Origin: Eledone cirrhosa
Taxonomy: Eukaryota; Mollusca; Cephalopoda; Octopoda; Eledonidae
Length of the DNA stretch: 64,000 bases
Assembly: GCA_964016885.1 (NCBI GenBank)
Contig: OZ024757.1
Coordinates: forward strand, 14,809,923-14,873,922
Reading direction: 5' to 3'
Part shown: one piece after another, positions 36,931 through 49,505 of the stretch
Position numbering within the stretch: the first letter of the stretch is position 1
Layout: the number at the start of each line of letters is the position of its first letter
Translations under genes and position numbers: made by a program
Notes under the pieces: model-generated
Databases searched by the model: none
What the model saw: the letters and a program-made list of their open reading frames with translations, nothing else
What the model was told of the DNA's origin: nothing

Positions 36931-37984
36931 TTCGGCTGTTGGCGTCTAGTATACTGTATCACACTTTTTTGTCTCTCCTCTTTTCTTATGATACATATCT
37001 TCTCTTTAATATATATATATATATATATATGCACACATACATGCATAAACACTTCTATGCAAATACTCATACATATATATTAAAAACACACATCATATAC
37101 CAGCATAATAACGATTGACAAACCATCAGGACATGCTTGCTCGTGTGAAAACCGAACTTGCTACGCTACGTACACTGACGGAAACATATGTACATAAACA
37201 CACAAACAGAACTGGTATGACTTACATCAAAGATTTTGTTCCACTATTGAACCATTCAAGGTAGTTAGAACGAACTACCAGTGTAGTACTGGGGTCAATT
37301 CTTCTTCTATATCTCTTTCTTAATTCCTTTCTCTCACTCTATATCCGTCTCTGGAAAACATAATCTATCTGGGGTAGAGATCCGATCTGTCACCTTATAC
37401 AAAATGCCCCGAACACCCCGAATGTCAATGCGGGACCTCTACAACTCCCTCACAAGTTATAGGTCCCTACATACATACATAGAAACATCAGAGATATCCT
37501 TTATATCTTTCACTCGATAATGCTAGACAAGTATTCCGTGAGTCAGAAAGGAATATTTGCGATATGACGGGAGAACCTCTCTGAATAAATATTACATAAT
37601 TCAGGGGCTACGTAAAGCAGGCAGCGACATCATCGAAGACCAGAGATGCCATGTGGAAATGGACATAACACACATAGGGTTACCTTATAATCATAGACAT
37701 TTGGGCTTATGAACACATATATATTTAAATATATACGGGTGCACAGGTGTACGGAGTTCTCATGTCGCCACTAATGATTCCGCCAGATGTCCCGTCACAC
37801 ATCTCTACATCTTCCATGAAATGTTGATTAGTAAACAAACCGTGTATCTCGCATGTAAGAGGGAAAGCCATAGCAAGTGTTGAGGATAAGAGACGTGCGG
37901 AATTAATAATAATAATATTGTTTTAATTATTAATAGTAGTAGTTGTCACAATAAAGTGAGGAGGACAACGTTATTATAAATACT

Positions 37985-38175
37985 TATACTAATGTTGTTT
38001 GGAGGGCGGTGGATTGGCAGAGGGTCGGACGCCATTCTTTGACGCATAGAGTTACGGCCCTTGCCATTATGAGTTCAAATCCCGCCGAGGTTAACTTTGC
38101 CTTTCATCCTTACAGGGTCGATAAAATAAAGTACCAGTAATGCACTAGGTAATTGCTGGCCTTGTGCCAAACGTA
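37985..38175 (+). repeat. tRNA-derived SINE (GTCGGACGCC type), copy 2
   Basis: Counterpart of 8,405-8,590 with a handful of substitutions. Confidence 0.88.
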
Positions 38176-38631
38176 GAAACCATTATTATAAATACTCATA
38201 TACACACAAGCTTAAACAGGTATACATGCGTACGCTTATCTAGACACATACGTACATAAACGTTTATAAATAAAAGCCAAAGATAAGAAGAACATAGCTT
38301 ACCATATCGAATTTGGAAGGATGCACACGACGTTGAGTGCTTCAATATGGTCCCATCATCATTTGCTGATACGATTATTGCATACACAACACAAGTTTAA
38401 AGAGCTATCTGTTTAGAAACCATCAAGCCAGGCCACCATCTATACACTGAGGTATGACAATTGAAGGACATCACCGCAAATCAGGTGGTTGTAACATCAA
38501 ATCAAACCTAAAGAGATAAAAATAAAAGTCATGATATATTTTCTGAAAACTACAGAATAGTAAAAGATATGTCGACACTTTTGTTTGCGGTATTAATAAG
38601 ACTGAGAAAGGTATGAACGCCACCACGTCAA

Positions 38632-39190
38632 TTAAGCTTCGAAAATAGAAAGTAGGTTTATATATATATTAATTTTCATTTTCTTCCCCAATTCTGTATT
38701 TTGAAGTCCTTTCATTATTTTAAATATTTCTATCATGTCACTCGTTTGATTAATCTCCTCCAAAGTTGTAATTCTAAGTGTTTGTCCCTGGTATAGTGAA
38801 CTAATGTTGATATTTTCAAGTCTTGGCATTTATATGGAATAGTGTACTAATATTTAAATTGTCTTCATCTTTTTATCCTGTCTCCCCTAAGATTTATCTC
38901 CTCTAAATTTACAAAAGCTTCTCATTTCTTTCACAAGATAGATCTTTAAATAATTATATTGTTTTCTGTTTTCTTCTTCTCTGGGTTGCTTCAAGAGCCT
39001 CACCATTTGTTCGGATGTCGGTTGATCATGGCCCAAAACAATATTCTCAGTGGTATCACATATTCCTGTAGAGTTTTAGATTTTTCAGCATTTAGTTAGG
39101 AAAAAGAATGTTTTATTATTTCTATTATCCGTCTCGCTGTTTTACTTCTACATGGTTAGCCATCTTTCAATTCATATTCATACATATTCA
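38632..39190 (-). pseudogene. LINE reverse-transcriptase remnant, copy 2
   Basis: Counterpart of 9,041-9,600. The TTLEEINQTSDMIEIFKIM segment is unchanged. Confidence 0.75.
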
Positions 39191-39304
39191 CAATTCTTCT
39201 GTGAGGGTATAAGCTCGTTATTTGCTCAACATTCGATACCAAAACATGCTTCCTATTCATAACTTCGTTGTACGAATATAATAATTAAAGTATATATACA
39301 AGCC

Positions 39305-39338
<34 letters not shown>

Positions 39339-39457
39339 CTGCTTATTAACTCTTTCCCGAAACATATCTTCAAAATAAGCTAAGACATATCCCGAAATAT
39401 ATTATAAGGTGTCTCAATAATTATTCCATTTCAATCAATTTCTCATTTTAGTTTTCT

Positions 39458-39910
39458 TTAGAAATATCTTGGCATTGAAGATTTGTCCTTCTCATAGTAA
39501 TTAGCTTGTCTCATAATTGTTCGTAGTGTTTCATGTTTCGTGTCAAAAATTATCGTTAATTCAAGATTTTGCTCTAATGTAATAAATGTTACTTTTAAAA
39601 GAGTGAAGCTCTCAATTTTTTCTTTCTCTTGTATATTAATATCCAAAGAATGACAAATGTATGTGTTAGGAGAAAAAACCCACAGCCAAAAAACCCATAT
39701 CCAAACAATGACAAATGTATGTGTTATGCGGTAGGAGGAAAAAACAACGACCTTCTTCCGTCGCTCTAGAAGGCTAACTGACAATATCGTTCGTAGGAGT
39801 GACAAGTACTCGACAACTGAGCACACCTCTTACTGCCTTTTATATACCATGTTAACTGGACAGACTTGCCAAGTATGGATACCCTCTTACCTTATCAATA
39901 TTGTCCGAGT
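39458..39910 (-). promoter_or_regulatory. Conserved TATA-containing block, copy 2
   Basis: Counterpart of 9,865-10,350. The TATATAAAA word is at 39,846-39,838, and the frame starting MCSVVEYLSLL is still 122 codons long with a few substitutions. Functional status is unknown. Confidence 0.45.
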
Positions 39911-40220
39911 CCGAGGACATTTTTCTCTCTGGTTAAGGAGTGAGATAAAATATTAGGGATCAATGTCTAGCAATAATTTAATTAAATTATATTTAACCAA
40001 AGCTGTTATGTCGTGTTTGTTGTTATATTTTATAGTCGTGGTTACAATGTTTATCAGTGGTTGTAGAATTAGTTTTATCTAATTATTATCAAACAAAAAT
40101 GATGTACATATTGTCGTTGTACGTTGAAATCACATATATACATTTATATACACACCAAGGATGGAGGGAAGACAGAATTGAAAACCATTATTGCTGAGCA
40201 CAACATTGCAGGATCAAATC

Positions 40221-40221
<1 letters not shown>

Positions 40222-40290
<69 letters not shown>
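40222..40290. repeat. AC/AT microsatellite, copy 2
   Basis: About 13 AC repeats then a long AT run, the reverse of the proportions in copy 1. Confidence 0.97.
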
Positions 40291-40291
<1 letters not shown>

Positions 40292-40436
40292 ATAATCAGG
40301 TATGTCCATTTATGAACGCCACTGCAGATCATCAGGTCGTAGGATGAAATCAACCCTACAGAAATGATAAACCATATGAAGGTATATTTTATGAAAGCTC
40401 GTGAAGAATAAAAATGAAAGTGAACCATTTTGAATT

Positions 40437-41018
40437 GTTAATATCATTGGGAAAGCCATGAAGGCCACTACATCAATTTTTCTTTTAAATAGAAAGTAGG
40501 TTTATAAATATTAATTTTGATAGTATTTTTGTAGCAGTCTCAGTAGCCTATTGGTAGGTGTTGAGACAGTTGTGATGATAGTCCGGTGTTCAATCTCAGT
40601 CAGGAATCACTTGGTAAATCAAATATTTTTTTTTTATTTTTCATAAAATAAAATAAAATAAAATAAAAAAGCTGTTCCAGGGAAGATTCTGACTGAGATT
40701 GATCCCCAGACCCGAACATCCACCACCCCGAGCAACTACCACTAGGCCACCGAGACGGCTACGACATCATATTGAAAATTAATATTTATAAACCTACTTT
40801 TTAATCTTTTTTCATTTTAGAAGAGGTAAACTAAAAAAAAAAATAATATCCTTAGGTTAGAACCTGACAGAGATTGAACCCTAGACAAGGATCTCCACCG
40901 TCTTTAATACCTACCATTAGGCCACAGTGACTTCCCACGCATTCGTAGTGAAAATTAATAATTATAAACCTACTTTGTTTGGAAGAAAACTCGATGTTGC
41001 GGCGCTCATGGCTTTGTC
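40437..41018. mobile_element. tRNA-like foldback element
   Basis: The left arm and forward core (40,533-40,605) match 10,868-11,035. There are two reverse cores (about 40,690-40,760 and 40,862-40,935), against three in copy 1. The outer right arm ends at gctcatggctttgtcgg. The loop is an expanded aaaat tract. High identity with copy 1 is lost inside this element. Confidence 0.8.
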
Positions 41019-42270
41019 GGAGAATTCTTAAAGTAAATCTTGACTTTGTTTCTCATCGCTCTAGGTTTGATTTGAACCTACAACGACTCCGTCATTCCAG
41101 CTTAGTACATCGTACCCTTAAGTTGTTAAACGTGATTTCTATATATACATACGTGTAAGATTTGAAATGTATATTATATTCATCAAATTTTAATTGAAAA
41201 TTATGTTTTATAAAAGAGAGAAAAGAAACAATTTAATGAAATTAAGAAATTAATTTTATTCAGTAATATTATTTTTACTTTGTGTATTCACTTCATTAAC
41301 TGCGGAATAGTTATAATGTTTTTGTTTTTTTTCTTACCATTGTTTACTGTAAATATTGACTGCGACGAGACTGGATTGTGACCAAGTTTTACTGGATGAT
41401 GGCATTTCCTTATTGTATTATTTTGTTGACAGTGCACATCGGGACATCTATCTAAATACCTGGGATAAACATAAGGTGTGTCTTTTACCTAACATTTCAT
41501 TTTAATTTCTGATGTTCCAATGGATCACTTTTAAAATAAAACCAATAAACAACACTGGTAGACTCCATATAAGGAACCACAGAGATGAGGTGCGAATAAT
41601 CTAAAATTAATTTTAAAAAAAGACAATATTTCAAGAAAGACAAATATTAAAAAATGATTTCCAACAAACACATAAAGACAAAGACAATCACATCCCCAAT
41701 TTAATATCTGAAGATCAACATTTTTCACGATATAAATAAAACAAAATATGTAAAGTTAAGTGACCTCTAATTTATTTGCTTCTAACTTTATTTTACTAAT
41801 CTGTATTCTGTAGACATATATTTTCGTTGGTGTACATTACGATTTTGGTGATGAAATTTTCTTTCGTCTTTAGATAATTATTTCTTATAAAAGTTATAAC
41901 ATTCACCTCTTCCAATTAGATCTATATTTTAATTCTAGAATACTGTATTAACAATTATATTTTCATGTCCATATGATTAAGTATTAAGGTTGTTATGTGA
42001 TATTTACAATACAGTCCATAGACAAGTGGAAGTGGGGAAGGGTTAATTATTTAAACACAGCTAACCCCACACCCTCTGTATTTCGCTTACCCCAAGGTTT
42101 CCCAACACGGGCGATTTCATATATACATACACACATATATATATTTACACATATATCTACAAGCCAATGATTATAGAGTCGGGTTAGATCGACACAGATC
42201 GAACCTTGTATTGATCAATAGCGAAACGGGCGTCACAACCAATAAACGTAGTGAAGGAGTAACCATTCGT
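41019..42270. other. AT-rich sequence, diverged match to U1; no gene
   Basis: Matches 11,990-12,900 with many differences to about 41,900. About 41,940-42,260 has no match that I see in the window and no recognised feature. Confidence 0.6.
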
Positions 42271-42275
42271 TCTTG

Positions 42276-42277
<2 letters not shown>

Positions 42278-42331
<54 letters not shown>
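42278..42331. repeat. TA microsatellite
   Basis: Uninterrupted (TA)n of about 27 repeats. It precedes the unit-start block as in U2. Confidence 0.97.
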
Positions 42332-42334
<3 letters not shown>

Positions 42335-42534
42335 CTTCTACCTGGAGTTTCGACCGATAGATAGTATTAGCATTGGAAAGACAAATGGAAACACACATCG
42401 AAAGACAATAACGAACGAAACTGTATACAGTCGTATCTCTGAACACATATCTCTGAAAAATATAAACAAAATATACATTAAGAAAGTGTCGTCCCAGGTT
42501 CAAATTCCCTACAGTGCAGTCCTCTAGGTTTGAC

Positions 42535-43270
42535 TCAACATCCATTATATTCTAAACTATCCATCCATCTTATATCAGTTATATTTATAACTTTAAAAGT
42601 ATTTCCTTTGTTGTTTACTAAACGACTTGACAAAGTATTCCATTCACTAATTATGTCTTTCGAGTATTCCTTTTTAAACACAATATATTTCATCGTCAGG
42701 AAAACTGTATTTCGAAGTTCATTTATCATTTTAAATATTTCTATCATGCCAAACGTTTAACTTAACTCCAATGAACTTGCAATTCTTAGGGTTTTATTTC
42801 TACATTGGAATAATCTACTAATACAGTGAAATTCCGTTATAACGAAAAATTCCTAATAACGAGATCGACCGAAACAAATAGAGTGTTTGTTTGTTATTAC
42901 CTCGGGGATTGTAAAAAAAAAATTCGTTCTAATCGTATTCGTTATAACGGAATGTTACCTGGATTTATATTTTCAAGACTTTGCTTTTATCTAGAATAGT
43001 GTAGGCATATTCATAGATTTTATATATTTCTACCATACTACTTCTTAGCTTTATCTCCCCAAGAATAGCAATTCCTAGGTTTTACATCTTTCGAAACTAA
43101 GAGTTTTGGTGTTTCATGTTTCTCTGGATTCCTTCAATAGATTCTCTGTTATTTCGGAGGTCGGGTGACCAAACCACCAAACAATATTCGAAGTGGTATC
43201 GCACCATTTATTTAGCTAGGCAAAGGAGGTATATCTATCTGCTGTTTTCTTTAACACGCTTAACCACCAT
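42535..43270 (-). pseudogene. LINE reverse-transcriptase remnants (clearest copy)
   Basis: From 43,207 downward the minus strand reads VRYHFEYCLVVWSPDLRNNR then ESIEGIQRNMK. This is the thumb motif (VRPxLEYCxxVWSPxLxKDIxxIEKVQRR) of CR1/Jockey-like non-LTR reverse transcriptases. It continues through LGIAILGEIKLRSSMVEIYK (TLExRRxRGDMVEIYK motif). From 42,747 to 42,535 a second partial copy reads MIEIFKMINELRN, then SKDIISEWNTLSSRLVNNKG (the F-S-x-R-V-I-x-x-W-N-x-L-P motif). Stops and a MITE insertion show it is dead. Confidence 0.82.
42824..42961. mobile_element. 138-bp pogo/Tigger-like MITE
   Basis: The ends cagtgaaattccgttataac and (reverse complement) CAGGTAACATTCCGTTATAA resemble pogo/Tigger Tc1-mariner terminal inverted repeats. 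It interrupts the reverse-transcriptase remnant between ctactaata and tttatattttcaag; the uninterrupted equivalent is at about 9,205-9,225. Confidence 0.78.
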
Positions 43271-43638
43271 TAAATTTAAATGTATATATATATATTCCCA
43301 ATTCTTGGGGGAGGGGAATAAAAGATATTTTAACTCCATAATTCGATATAAAAACCTGCTTGCGTTCTATATAGTGAAGGTAATTATAAACCTCATTTGG
43401 TCATTCCATGAGAGTATCTTTGTCAGCCTATGAAGGAGTGATGCTAGAGTTGTGAAATCTTACAAGCATTAATTGCAGCTCTTCATATTAATAACTACGT
43501 GTTTCTTTCCAGGGTCTATGTTGTATTATAAACCTCATGAGGTCATTCCATGAGAGTATCTTGATCAGACTATGAACTTTTCAGCAGACACTCACAATTA
43601 TAGCTACATATTAACTCTTCCCTCAAAACAGTTTTTCT

Positions 43639-44150
43639 TTAAAATAAAGTGAGATTTATATTCCGAAAAATATGGTAAAGTATCTGTAATATTTCCAAAT
43701 CAATAAATTTCTCATTTCGATTTTCAGTATATTGTATTATACCGTTGAAAATTTTAATTGTCCTTCTTCTGAAATAAATCAGTTTGTCTCCAAATGATTC
43801 GTATTGTTGTTTCCTCCATTCGACGTATCCCGTCACAAACTCTGACGTTTCTACAACATTTCCAAACGTTAATACAACATTAGCTCTAATGAAATAGATG
43901 GGACTTTTTAAACACTGACATTTTCATTTCGCTTCTTTCTAATAGATATAAAAGTGTATGTGATAGGAGAGAAACATCACGATCTTCTTTCGACGTTGTA
44001 GGAGGCTGTCAGAGTGTTTAGCAGGAGCGGTAACTACACGGCAACGGTGAACATCACGTGTTAAGTCACAAGAGACTGCTATTTATATACCGCGTTAACT
44101 GGGAATACGTACCAAACCAGGATGTCCCCTTCAATATCCTCAGAGCTTCA
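43639..44150 (-). promoter_or_regulatory. Conserved TATA-containing block in U4
   Basis: TATATAAATAG at 44,089-44,079 on the minus strand is followed by ATGTTCACCGTTGCCGTGTAG, so the MFTV frame stops after six codons. Downstream (43,836-43,639) a separate 65-codon frame, MTGYVEWRKQQYESFGDKL onward, aligns at the nucleotide level with 9,990-9,865. No protein family is recognised. Confidence 0.4.
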
Positions 44151-44689
44151 TTCCTCCCAGTGTTATCCCAATGTTATTGCCACTAGAAAGGGTCGACCTT
44201 GTCTTTCCTCACTCTGCTGTTTTAGTAAAGTAAATCTGGATTTTGTTTATCACCGCCCTAGAGTTGATTTGAACCTACATTAACACCGTTGACAATACTG
44301 CTCGACAACCTCTAATCTGTCATACCTGTGTGTGTGTGTGTGTGTTAACGATTCCAGCCTAGTGCGACGTACTTATTTGTCAAACCTGATCCCTATATAA
44401 ATAAATACTATATATAAGTGTACAATATTTGAACCTGTAATGTCATGTAACATCAACTAGATGGAACTATGTATATGTTTGTTTATTAAAATAATTAAAG
44501 TCATCTCTATATTCCTTACTAAAGATTGAACTCCTGACACCACCTTACAATCTCAACTATGAAGTATTAAAACTTCTATTTATTATTTCTAACCTCACCT
44601 CTTTGTATTCTCGATGTAAATCCTGGCGAGATTAATTTTCAATTTTTATTTTTGGAGCAGATAAAACATAGTACCAGTCAAATAATTGG

Positions 44690-45000
44690 CTTCACTTAAA
44701 TTTCTGCACTTTTGCCTGAATATATAATATGGTATTCCGTCAGTTACGACGGTGAGTGTTCCAGTTGACTCGATCAATAGAACAGCCTGTTCGTGAAAGT
44801 GATTAAGCATTCTACAGAAATGTTTACCCTTACCGTAGTTCTCAGGGAGATTCAGTTTGAAACAGAGTGAGAAATGGCCGACCCTGCTACTTACACGTTT
44901 ATGCCAGCTTTGATTGAACGATGGGAAATAAAGTGTCTTGCTCAAGATAACACGATTATGAACCGAATACCATAACTGTTAAACTACGCGCCTTTACACA
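44690..45000 (-). repeat. tRNA-derived SINE (GTCAGTTACGACG type)
   Basis: Plus-strand words gtcagttacgacggtgagtg, gatcaatagaacagcctg and cttaccgtagttctcaggga are this SINE family's tail. The reverse complement of 44,940-45,000 is a degenerate tRNA-like head with GGTTCATAATCG as its B-box remnant. It belongs to a SINE type I know to be abundant in cephalopods. Confidence 0.8.
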
Positions 45001-46326
45001 GAGAGAAATTAACCAGAAATATATTTTGATAATGGGAAAGGCTTTTTTTATTCAACAAGTCTTTAAATATTTTTGCAATGAAAAAAAGGAAGAAAAAAAA
45101 AAAAATTTACGAAATGAGTATTATTCAGAAGTTTTATTTTTGTATATTTTTACTGCATTAACTGCGGCGTATGTGTTTTGTTTGTTTTTTCTTAGTATTG
45201 TCTGTTAATGGCGACTGCGGTGAAATTTGAAAAAAGTCACTAGAACGTAAAGCCAATCATTGTCACAATTTAATGTCTGAACTTCAATATTTTCATGATG
45301 TAATTAAAATTTCATAACTTGAATTTATTGAACTCCGATTTGATTTCTCATAAATGTTTTAATAATGCATATTCTGCTTAGATATTTTCGATTTTGTTGA
45401 CATTATCTGATGTCTTTAAGCCGAGGTTAACTTTGCCTTTCATGGATAAACTAAAGTACCAGTAATGCACTGGGGTAATTGCTGGTCTTGTGCCAAAAGT
45501 AGAAACAATTATCTCTTATAATGGCGTGTTCCTCCTCTCATATTTACATTTTCTTCTGTAATACTGTATTGTCATTTATATTTTCAAGTCCATCTTTTTA
45601 AATATTTCTTTCGTGTACTCTAGGCTTTTATTTCTAGTACATATCTTGAAGAATTCTTCCGTGTATTGATAAATGTTTCAGAAAAAATATTTTCTATTGT
45701 CTTCAGAGTATTTTGAAATATACGCAGTAAAATGGTGATCCCTCCTCACAATAATGTTTCCTTCTGGAATACTGTACTTTCAAGTGCTTTCATTATTTTA
45801 AATATATATATATATCTTCAGTTTGACTTATTTCCTCTATAATTAATTGTATTTCCTACAGTGTTTACATTAGAGTAGTGTACTAGTATTTATATTTTCA
45901 AGGCTTTACATTTATCTGGAATAATGTAAAATTTCATGGCTTCCCTTAGCTTTCACTAGTCTAGTGTTGGGATTTCTTAATTATTCTGGTTTTTATATTT
46001 TTTCTTGTCTGGATTCCTTCAATATCTTCTCTTCTTTCGGAAGTCGTGAGACAAGGCCCCCAAAACAATATTTTAAGTGGTATCTCTCATTTCACTTATC
46101 TCGAGTTTAAAGTTTACCTGACTTTACACAAGTTAAGAAATATTTTATTATTCCTATCATCTGACTTGCTGTGTTTTCTTTAACATAGTTAGCCACCTTT
46201 AAATTCAAATTCATACATATTCCCAATTCGTTGGGGGAGGGGTATAAGAGGCGCCTCTTTATTTTACAATTGTTTGCCGAAACTTTCTTGTATTTTGTAC
46301 ATTCGATGTACGAACATAATTAAAAC

Positions 46327-46339
<13 letters not shown>

Positions 46340-46361
<22 letters not shown>

Positions 46362-46379
46362 GCCATGAATAAATATAGC

Positions 46380-46410
<31 letters not shown>
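46340..46410. repeat. Two TA microsatellites
   Basis: (TA)n runs at about 46,331-46,358 and 46,385-46,408, flanking catgccatgaataaatatag, as in the corresponding part of U1 near 9,720. Confidence 0.92.
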
Positions 46411-46949
46411 GCATATTAACTCCTCCCCGAAATATATTTTATATTTCTGTCATGGCTCCCCCCTTTTTTTTTTTAAAGTTACAATTCCTATGTTTTCCAT
46501 CTTCACAAGACATTTCTTAATATTTCTGGTATTTTATTTTTTGTTCTTTAGTTTCCTTCAATAATTTCTGATTCCTTTCGGTGGTGTTTCACCTATTTAT
46601 CTACAGTTATAACATGTTTCTCTAAATAAGGGAAGGTTTTATTATATCTATCGTCCAACTTGCTGTGTTCGTCTTTAACATTCTTATCCACTTTAAAATT
46701 AAAGATTTACACATTTCCGTTTTTTGTTGGGTGGAGTGAATAATAGGGGCATTGTAACGTCAAAATATCGATGTGGAAACCTGCTTGTATCTTAAACACT
46801 CAACATACCAATATGATAAATATATGTATGTTTACAAAAGCCATGTATAAGTATACCTGTACATTAACTCTTATCCAAACATTTGTTTTTCAAAATATGG
46901 TGAGACATATTCCGATAAATACTGCTACTTGTCTTTTTAAGTGTTTCTT

Positions 46950-47430
46950 TTCAATGAATTTTTCATTTCAGTTTTCAGCAGACAGTACTGGCGTTGAAGA
47001 TGCAATAAATTGTCCTTATTATAATCACCAGCTTGTCTCAAATTCGTCTGTTTTGTTACTTCGTCCATTCCACGTTTAGTGTTACAAACTGACGTTTCTA
47101 CACCAATTTTCTATCGTTAATTCTTGATTGTATTTTAATGTAATAAAATATTTCTTTTCAAATATTTACTTTCTTACGTGAATTCTTTCTCTTGTGTATT
47201 GTTAACTAATGAATAAAAATATATATGATTTGCGAGAGAGAAAAAATGACACGACCTTCCTTCCTCGCTGCAGGAGTCCAATTGGCAATGAACTGACCAT
47301 AAGTGGCAAGTACTCGACAACAGTGAACATGACGTGTTTGGTGTTAAGGAACACACTACTATTTATATACTGTGGTAAATGGAAAGCCGAGTCAAACCTT
47401 ATCAACATTCTCAGAGACCCTTTTCTCCCT
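46950..47430 (-). promoter_or_regulatory. Conserved TATA-containing block in U5
   Basis: TATATAAATAG at 47,369-47,359 (minus strand) precedes MFTVVEYLPLMVSSLPIGLL, which parallels MCSVVEYLSLLRTILLVSLL of U1. The frame ends after about 45 further codons. It shows that the VEYL(S/P)L segment is shared between diverged units. Confidence 0.42.
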
Positions 47431-47971
47431 TATGAAGCAGTGAAATAAAGAATTGCAGGGGATTATTTTTAACAGGAGACTGTTATGTTGTGGTTGTTGT
47501 TATAATATGTAGTTAGGGTTTCAATCTTTAGCTGGGATTGTAAAATTACTTTTATTAACTAAAAACAACATAAACAAATATATAGCGTCCTTGTACGTTC
47601 AAACTGAAACGGCATTATTGCCAACACATCACTGTAAGATCAAATCTAACACACAAATACACACACACTCACATATATATATAGATTGAGGGATGACAGA
47701 ACTGAAGAGGCATTATTGCCAATACATCACTGTAGGATCAAATCTAACACACACACACACACATGTATATATTTAGTAATCAGGTATGACCAATGAAGCT
47801 CGTTAATGGAGATCATCTGGTTGTGGGATCAAATCAACCCTGGCTAAATGAGATATCAAATCAAGATTTATTTTATCAAAGCCTCAGAAGAATAAAAATC
47901 AACGTCAACCCTTTATAGTATTAATTCGACTGAGAAAGGCATGAACGCCACCACGCCAATTAAGCTTGGAA

Positions 47972-48262
47972 ATAGAAAGTAGATTTATAAATATTAATTT
48001 TCACCTTGTATTTGTATCCGTCTCGGTGGCCTATTGGTAGGTGTTAGAGATGACGACGATCTTGGTCTCGAGTTGAATCTTGCCCAGGCACTACAAAGTA
48101 TTTTTTTTTTTATTTCATAAGAAAAATGAAAAAATAGCGGATTCTGGTCGAGATTGAACACCTGACTAGGATCACCATCGTCTCTAACACTTACCATTAA
48201 GCCACCGAGACAACTACACAAACAGACTCAAAATTAATATTTATAAACCTACTTTCTATTGC
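47972..48262. mobile_element. tRNA-like foldback element, simple form
   Basis: The arm word AGAAAGTAGATTTATAAATA leads to a forward tRNA-like core (48,018-48,090: gtctcggtggcctattggta, weak B box gagttgaatc). A T-rich/A-rich loop, a reverse core (about 48,135-48,212) and the inverted arm aattaatatttataaaccta follow. Each arm is about 125 bases. Confidence 0.85.
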
Positions 48263-48638
48263 ACCCCACCTTGAGAATCCCTCATAAATAAATATATGTG
48301 AGTGTGTTGCTATGACTGCTATTTCTAGCAGGTTTACTGCAGTCCTGTAGACGCACACCAAAAACCGGAAGTGGCAGCCATTAAAAAACTTTGGCTTAAA
48401 ATCAGGCAAAACTTTTTTAACAATAGAAAATTTAATGTAAACAAACCAGGGTGTTTTTGCCAAGAAAGATAACTCTTGTATTACTTAATCGCAAACGTCG
48501 AAACAAAAAATTTTGCGGGTGTGCAGTTTGTTTGGTAGTATTTGCTGGTATTTGACTGCTATTTATAGCATGTATGGACGCTTTAGAAATAGCAGCGAAA
48601 AACGGAAAACAGAAGAAAGAAGGACACACTCCTATATA

Positions 48639-48639
<1 letters not shown>

Positions 48640-48685
<46 letters not shown>

Positions 48686-48690
48686 GTATA
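48640..48690. repeat. TATG/TA microsatellite
   Basis: Low-complexity alternation within the spacer of the large inverted repeat. Confidence 0.95.
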
Positions 48691-48699
48691 TCTATCTAT

Positions 48700-48853
48700 C
48701 TAAGGCGGGTAAAATTCCCGAGATCCATGGACGAGTTCTCTCCAACGGTCTCTGTCCCTCATTATCGCTGCCATATCCTGCATCTCCAACAGACCAGTGT
48801 CTGTCCTTAGGGCATCAACATATGTTAACCTTGATCTTCCTCTTCTAGTGTGT
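48700..48853 (-). pseudogene. LINE ORF2 extreme C-terminal fragment
   Basis: On the minus strand it reads [20 protein letters not shown], then [17 protein letters not shown], then [13 protein letters not shown] and a TAG stop. This matches the (R)GRPRxTYxDxLxxDTG...MxDRxxWR tail of non-LTR retrotransposon ORF2. Only about 50 codons survive, without frameshift, and the sequence is bounded on both sides by microsatellite. It is a different subfamily from the copy at 55,494, whose tail reads GRPRKTWDELINSDL. Confidence 0.78.
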
Positions 48854-48869
48854 CCATGTAGGGGCTCAT

Positions 48870-48878
48870 ATATATATA

Positions 48879-48931
<53 letters not shown>

Positions 48932-48976
48932 GGATATGTGTCTGTTTGTTTATATGTATATATATATATATGTATA

Positions 48977-49011
<35 letters not shown>

Positions 49012-49135
49012 CCACCTATACACTCACCCATATCTACGTATAGGTGTGTGTGCGCGCGTGTATATATATATAAATATATATATTTAAATGTATATATATC
49101 TGTGCATATATATATATATATATACAGATACATAA

Positions 49136-49170
<35 letters not shown>
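48870..49170. repeat. TA/TG compound microsatellite
   Basis: Runs of TA and TATG broken by ccacctatacactcacccat and similar short inserts. Isoleucine-tyrosine frames here are artefacts. Confidence 0.95.
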
Positions 49171-49505
49171 CGTGTGTGTCCTTCTTTCTGATGTTTCCCG
49201 TGTTTCGCTGCTATTTCTAGTGTCCATATATGCTAGAAATAGCAGTAAAATACACCAAACAAACTGCACACCCGCAAAATGTTTGCCTCGATTTTTGTGA
49301 TTAAGTAAGACAAGAGTTATCTTTCTTGGCAAAAACACCCTGGTTTGTTTACATTAAAATTTCTATTGTTTAAAAACTTTTGCCTGATTTTAAGCCAAAG
49401 TTTTTTAATGGCTGCTGCTTCCGGTTTTTGTTGTGCGTCTACAGGACAGCAGTAAACCTGCTAGAAATAGCAGTCATAACAACTCACTCACATATATTTA
49501 TTTGT

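Larger units (their letters stand above)
42340..45280 (-). repeat. Repeat unit U4
   Basis: Begins with ctggagtttcgaccgatag, carries reverse-transcriptase remnants (42,535-43,270), the TATA block (43,639-44,150), a ttgatttgaacctacatta segment (44,265) and a diverged end (45,130-45,280). It has diverged more from U1 than the duplicated copies have from each other. Confidence 0.7.
45281..48000 (-). repeat. Repeat unit U5 (diverged, internally duplicated)
   Basis: Contains a SINE body fragment at 45,419-45,515 (gccgaggttaactttgcctt to gtgccaaaagtagaaac) and reverse-transcriptase remnants at about 45,560-46,250 and again at 46,430-46,700. The TATA block is at 46,950-47,430, and the segment tgtcgttgtacgttgaaatc of U1 has a match near 47,590. 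A segment with cattattgccaacacatcac is tandemly duplicated at about 47,610-47,660 and 47,710-47,760. Confidence 0.65.

Noticed and set aside
44646..44945. 99-codon minus-strand frame
   Set aside because: It lies over a SINE of the GTCAGTTACGACG type. No motif, and SINE bodies often show such frames by chance.
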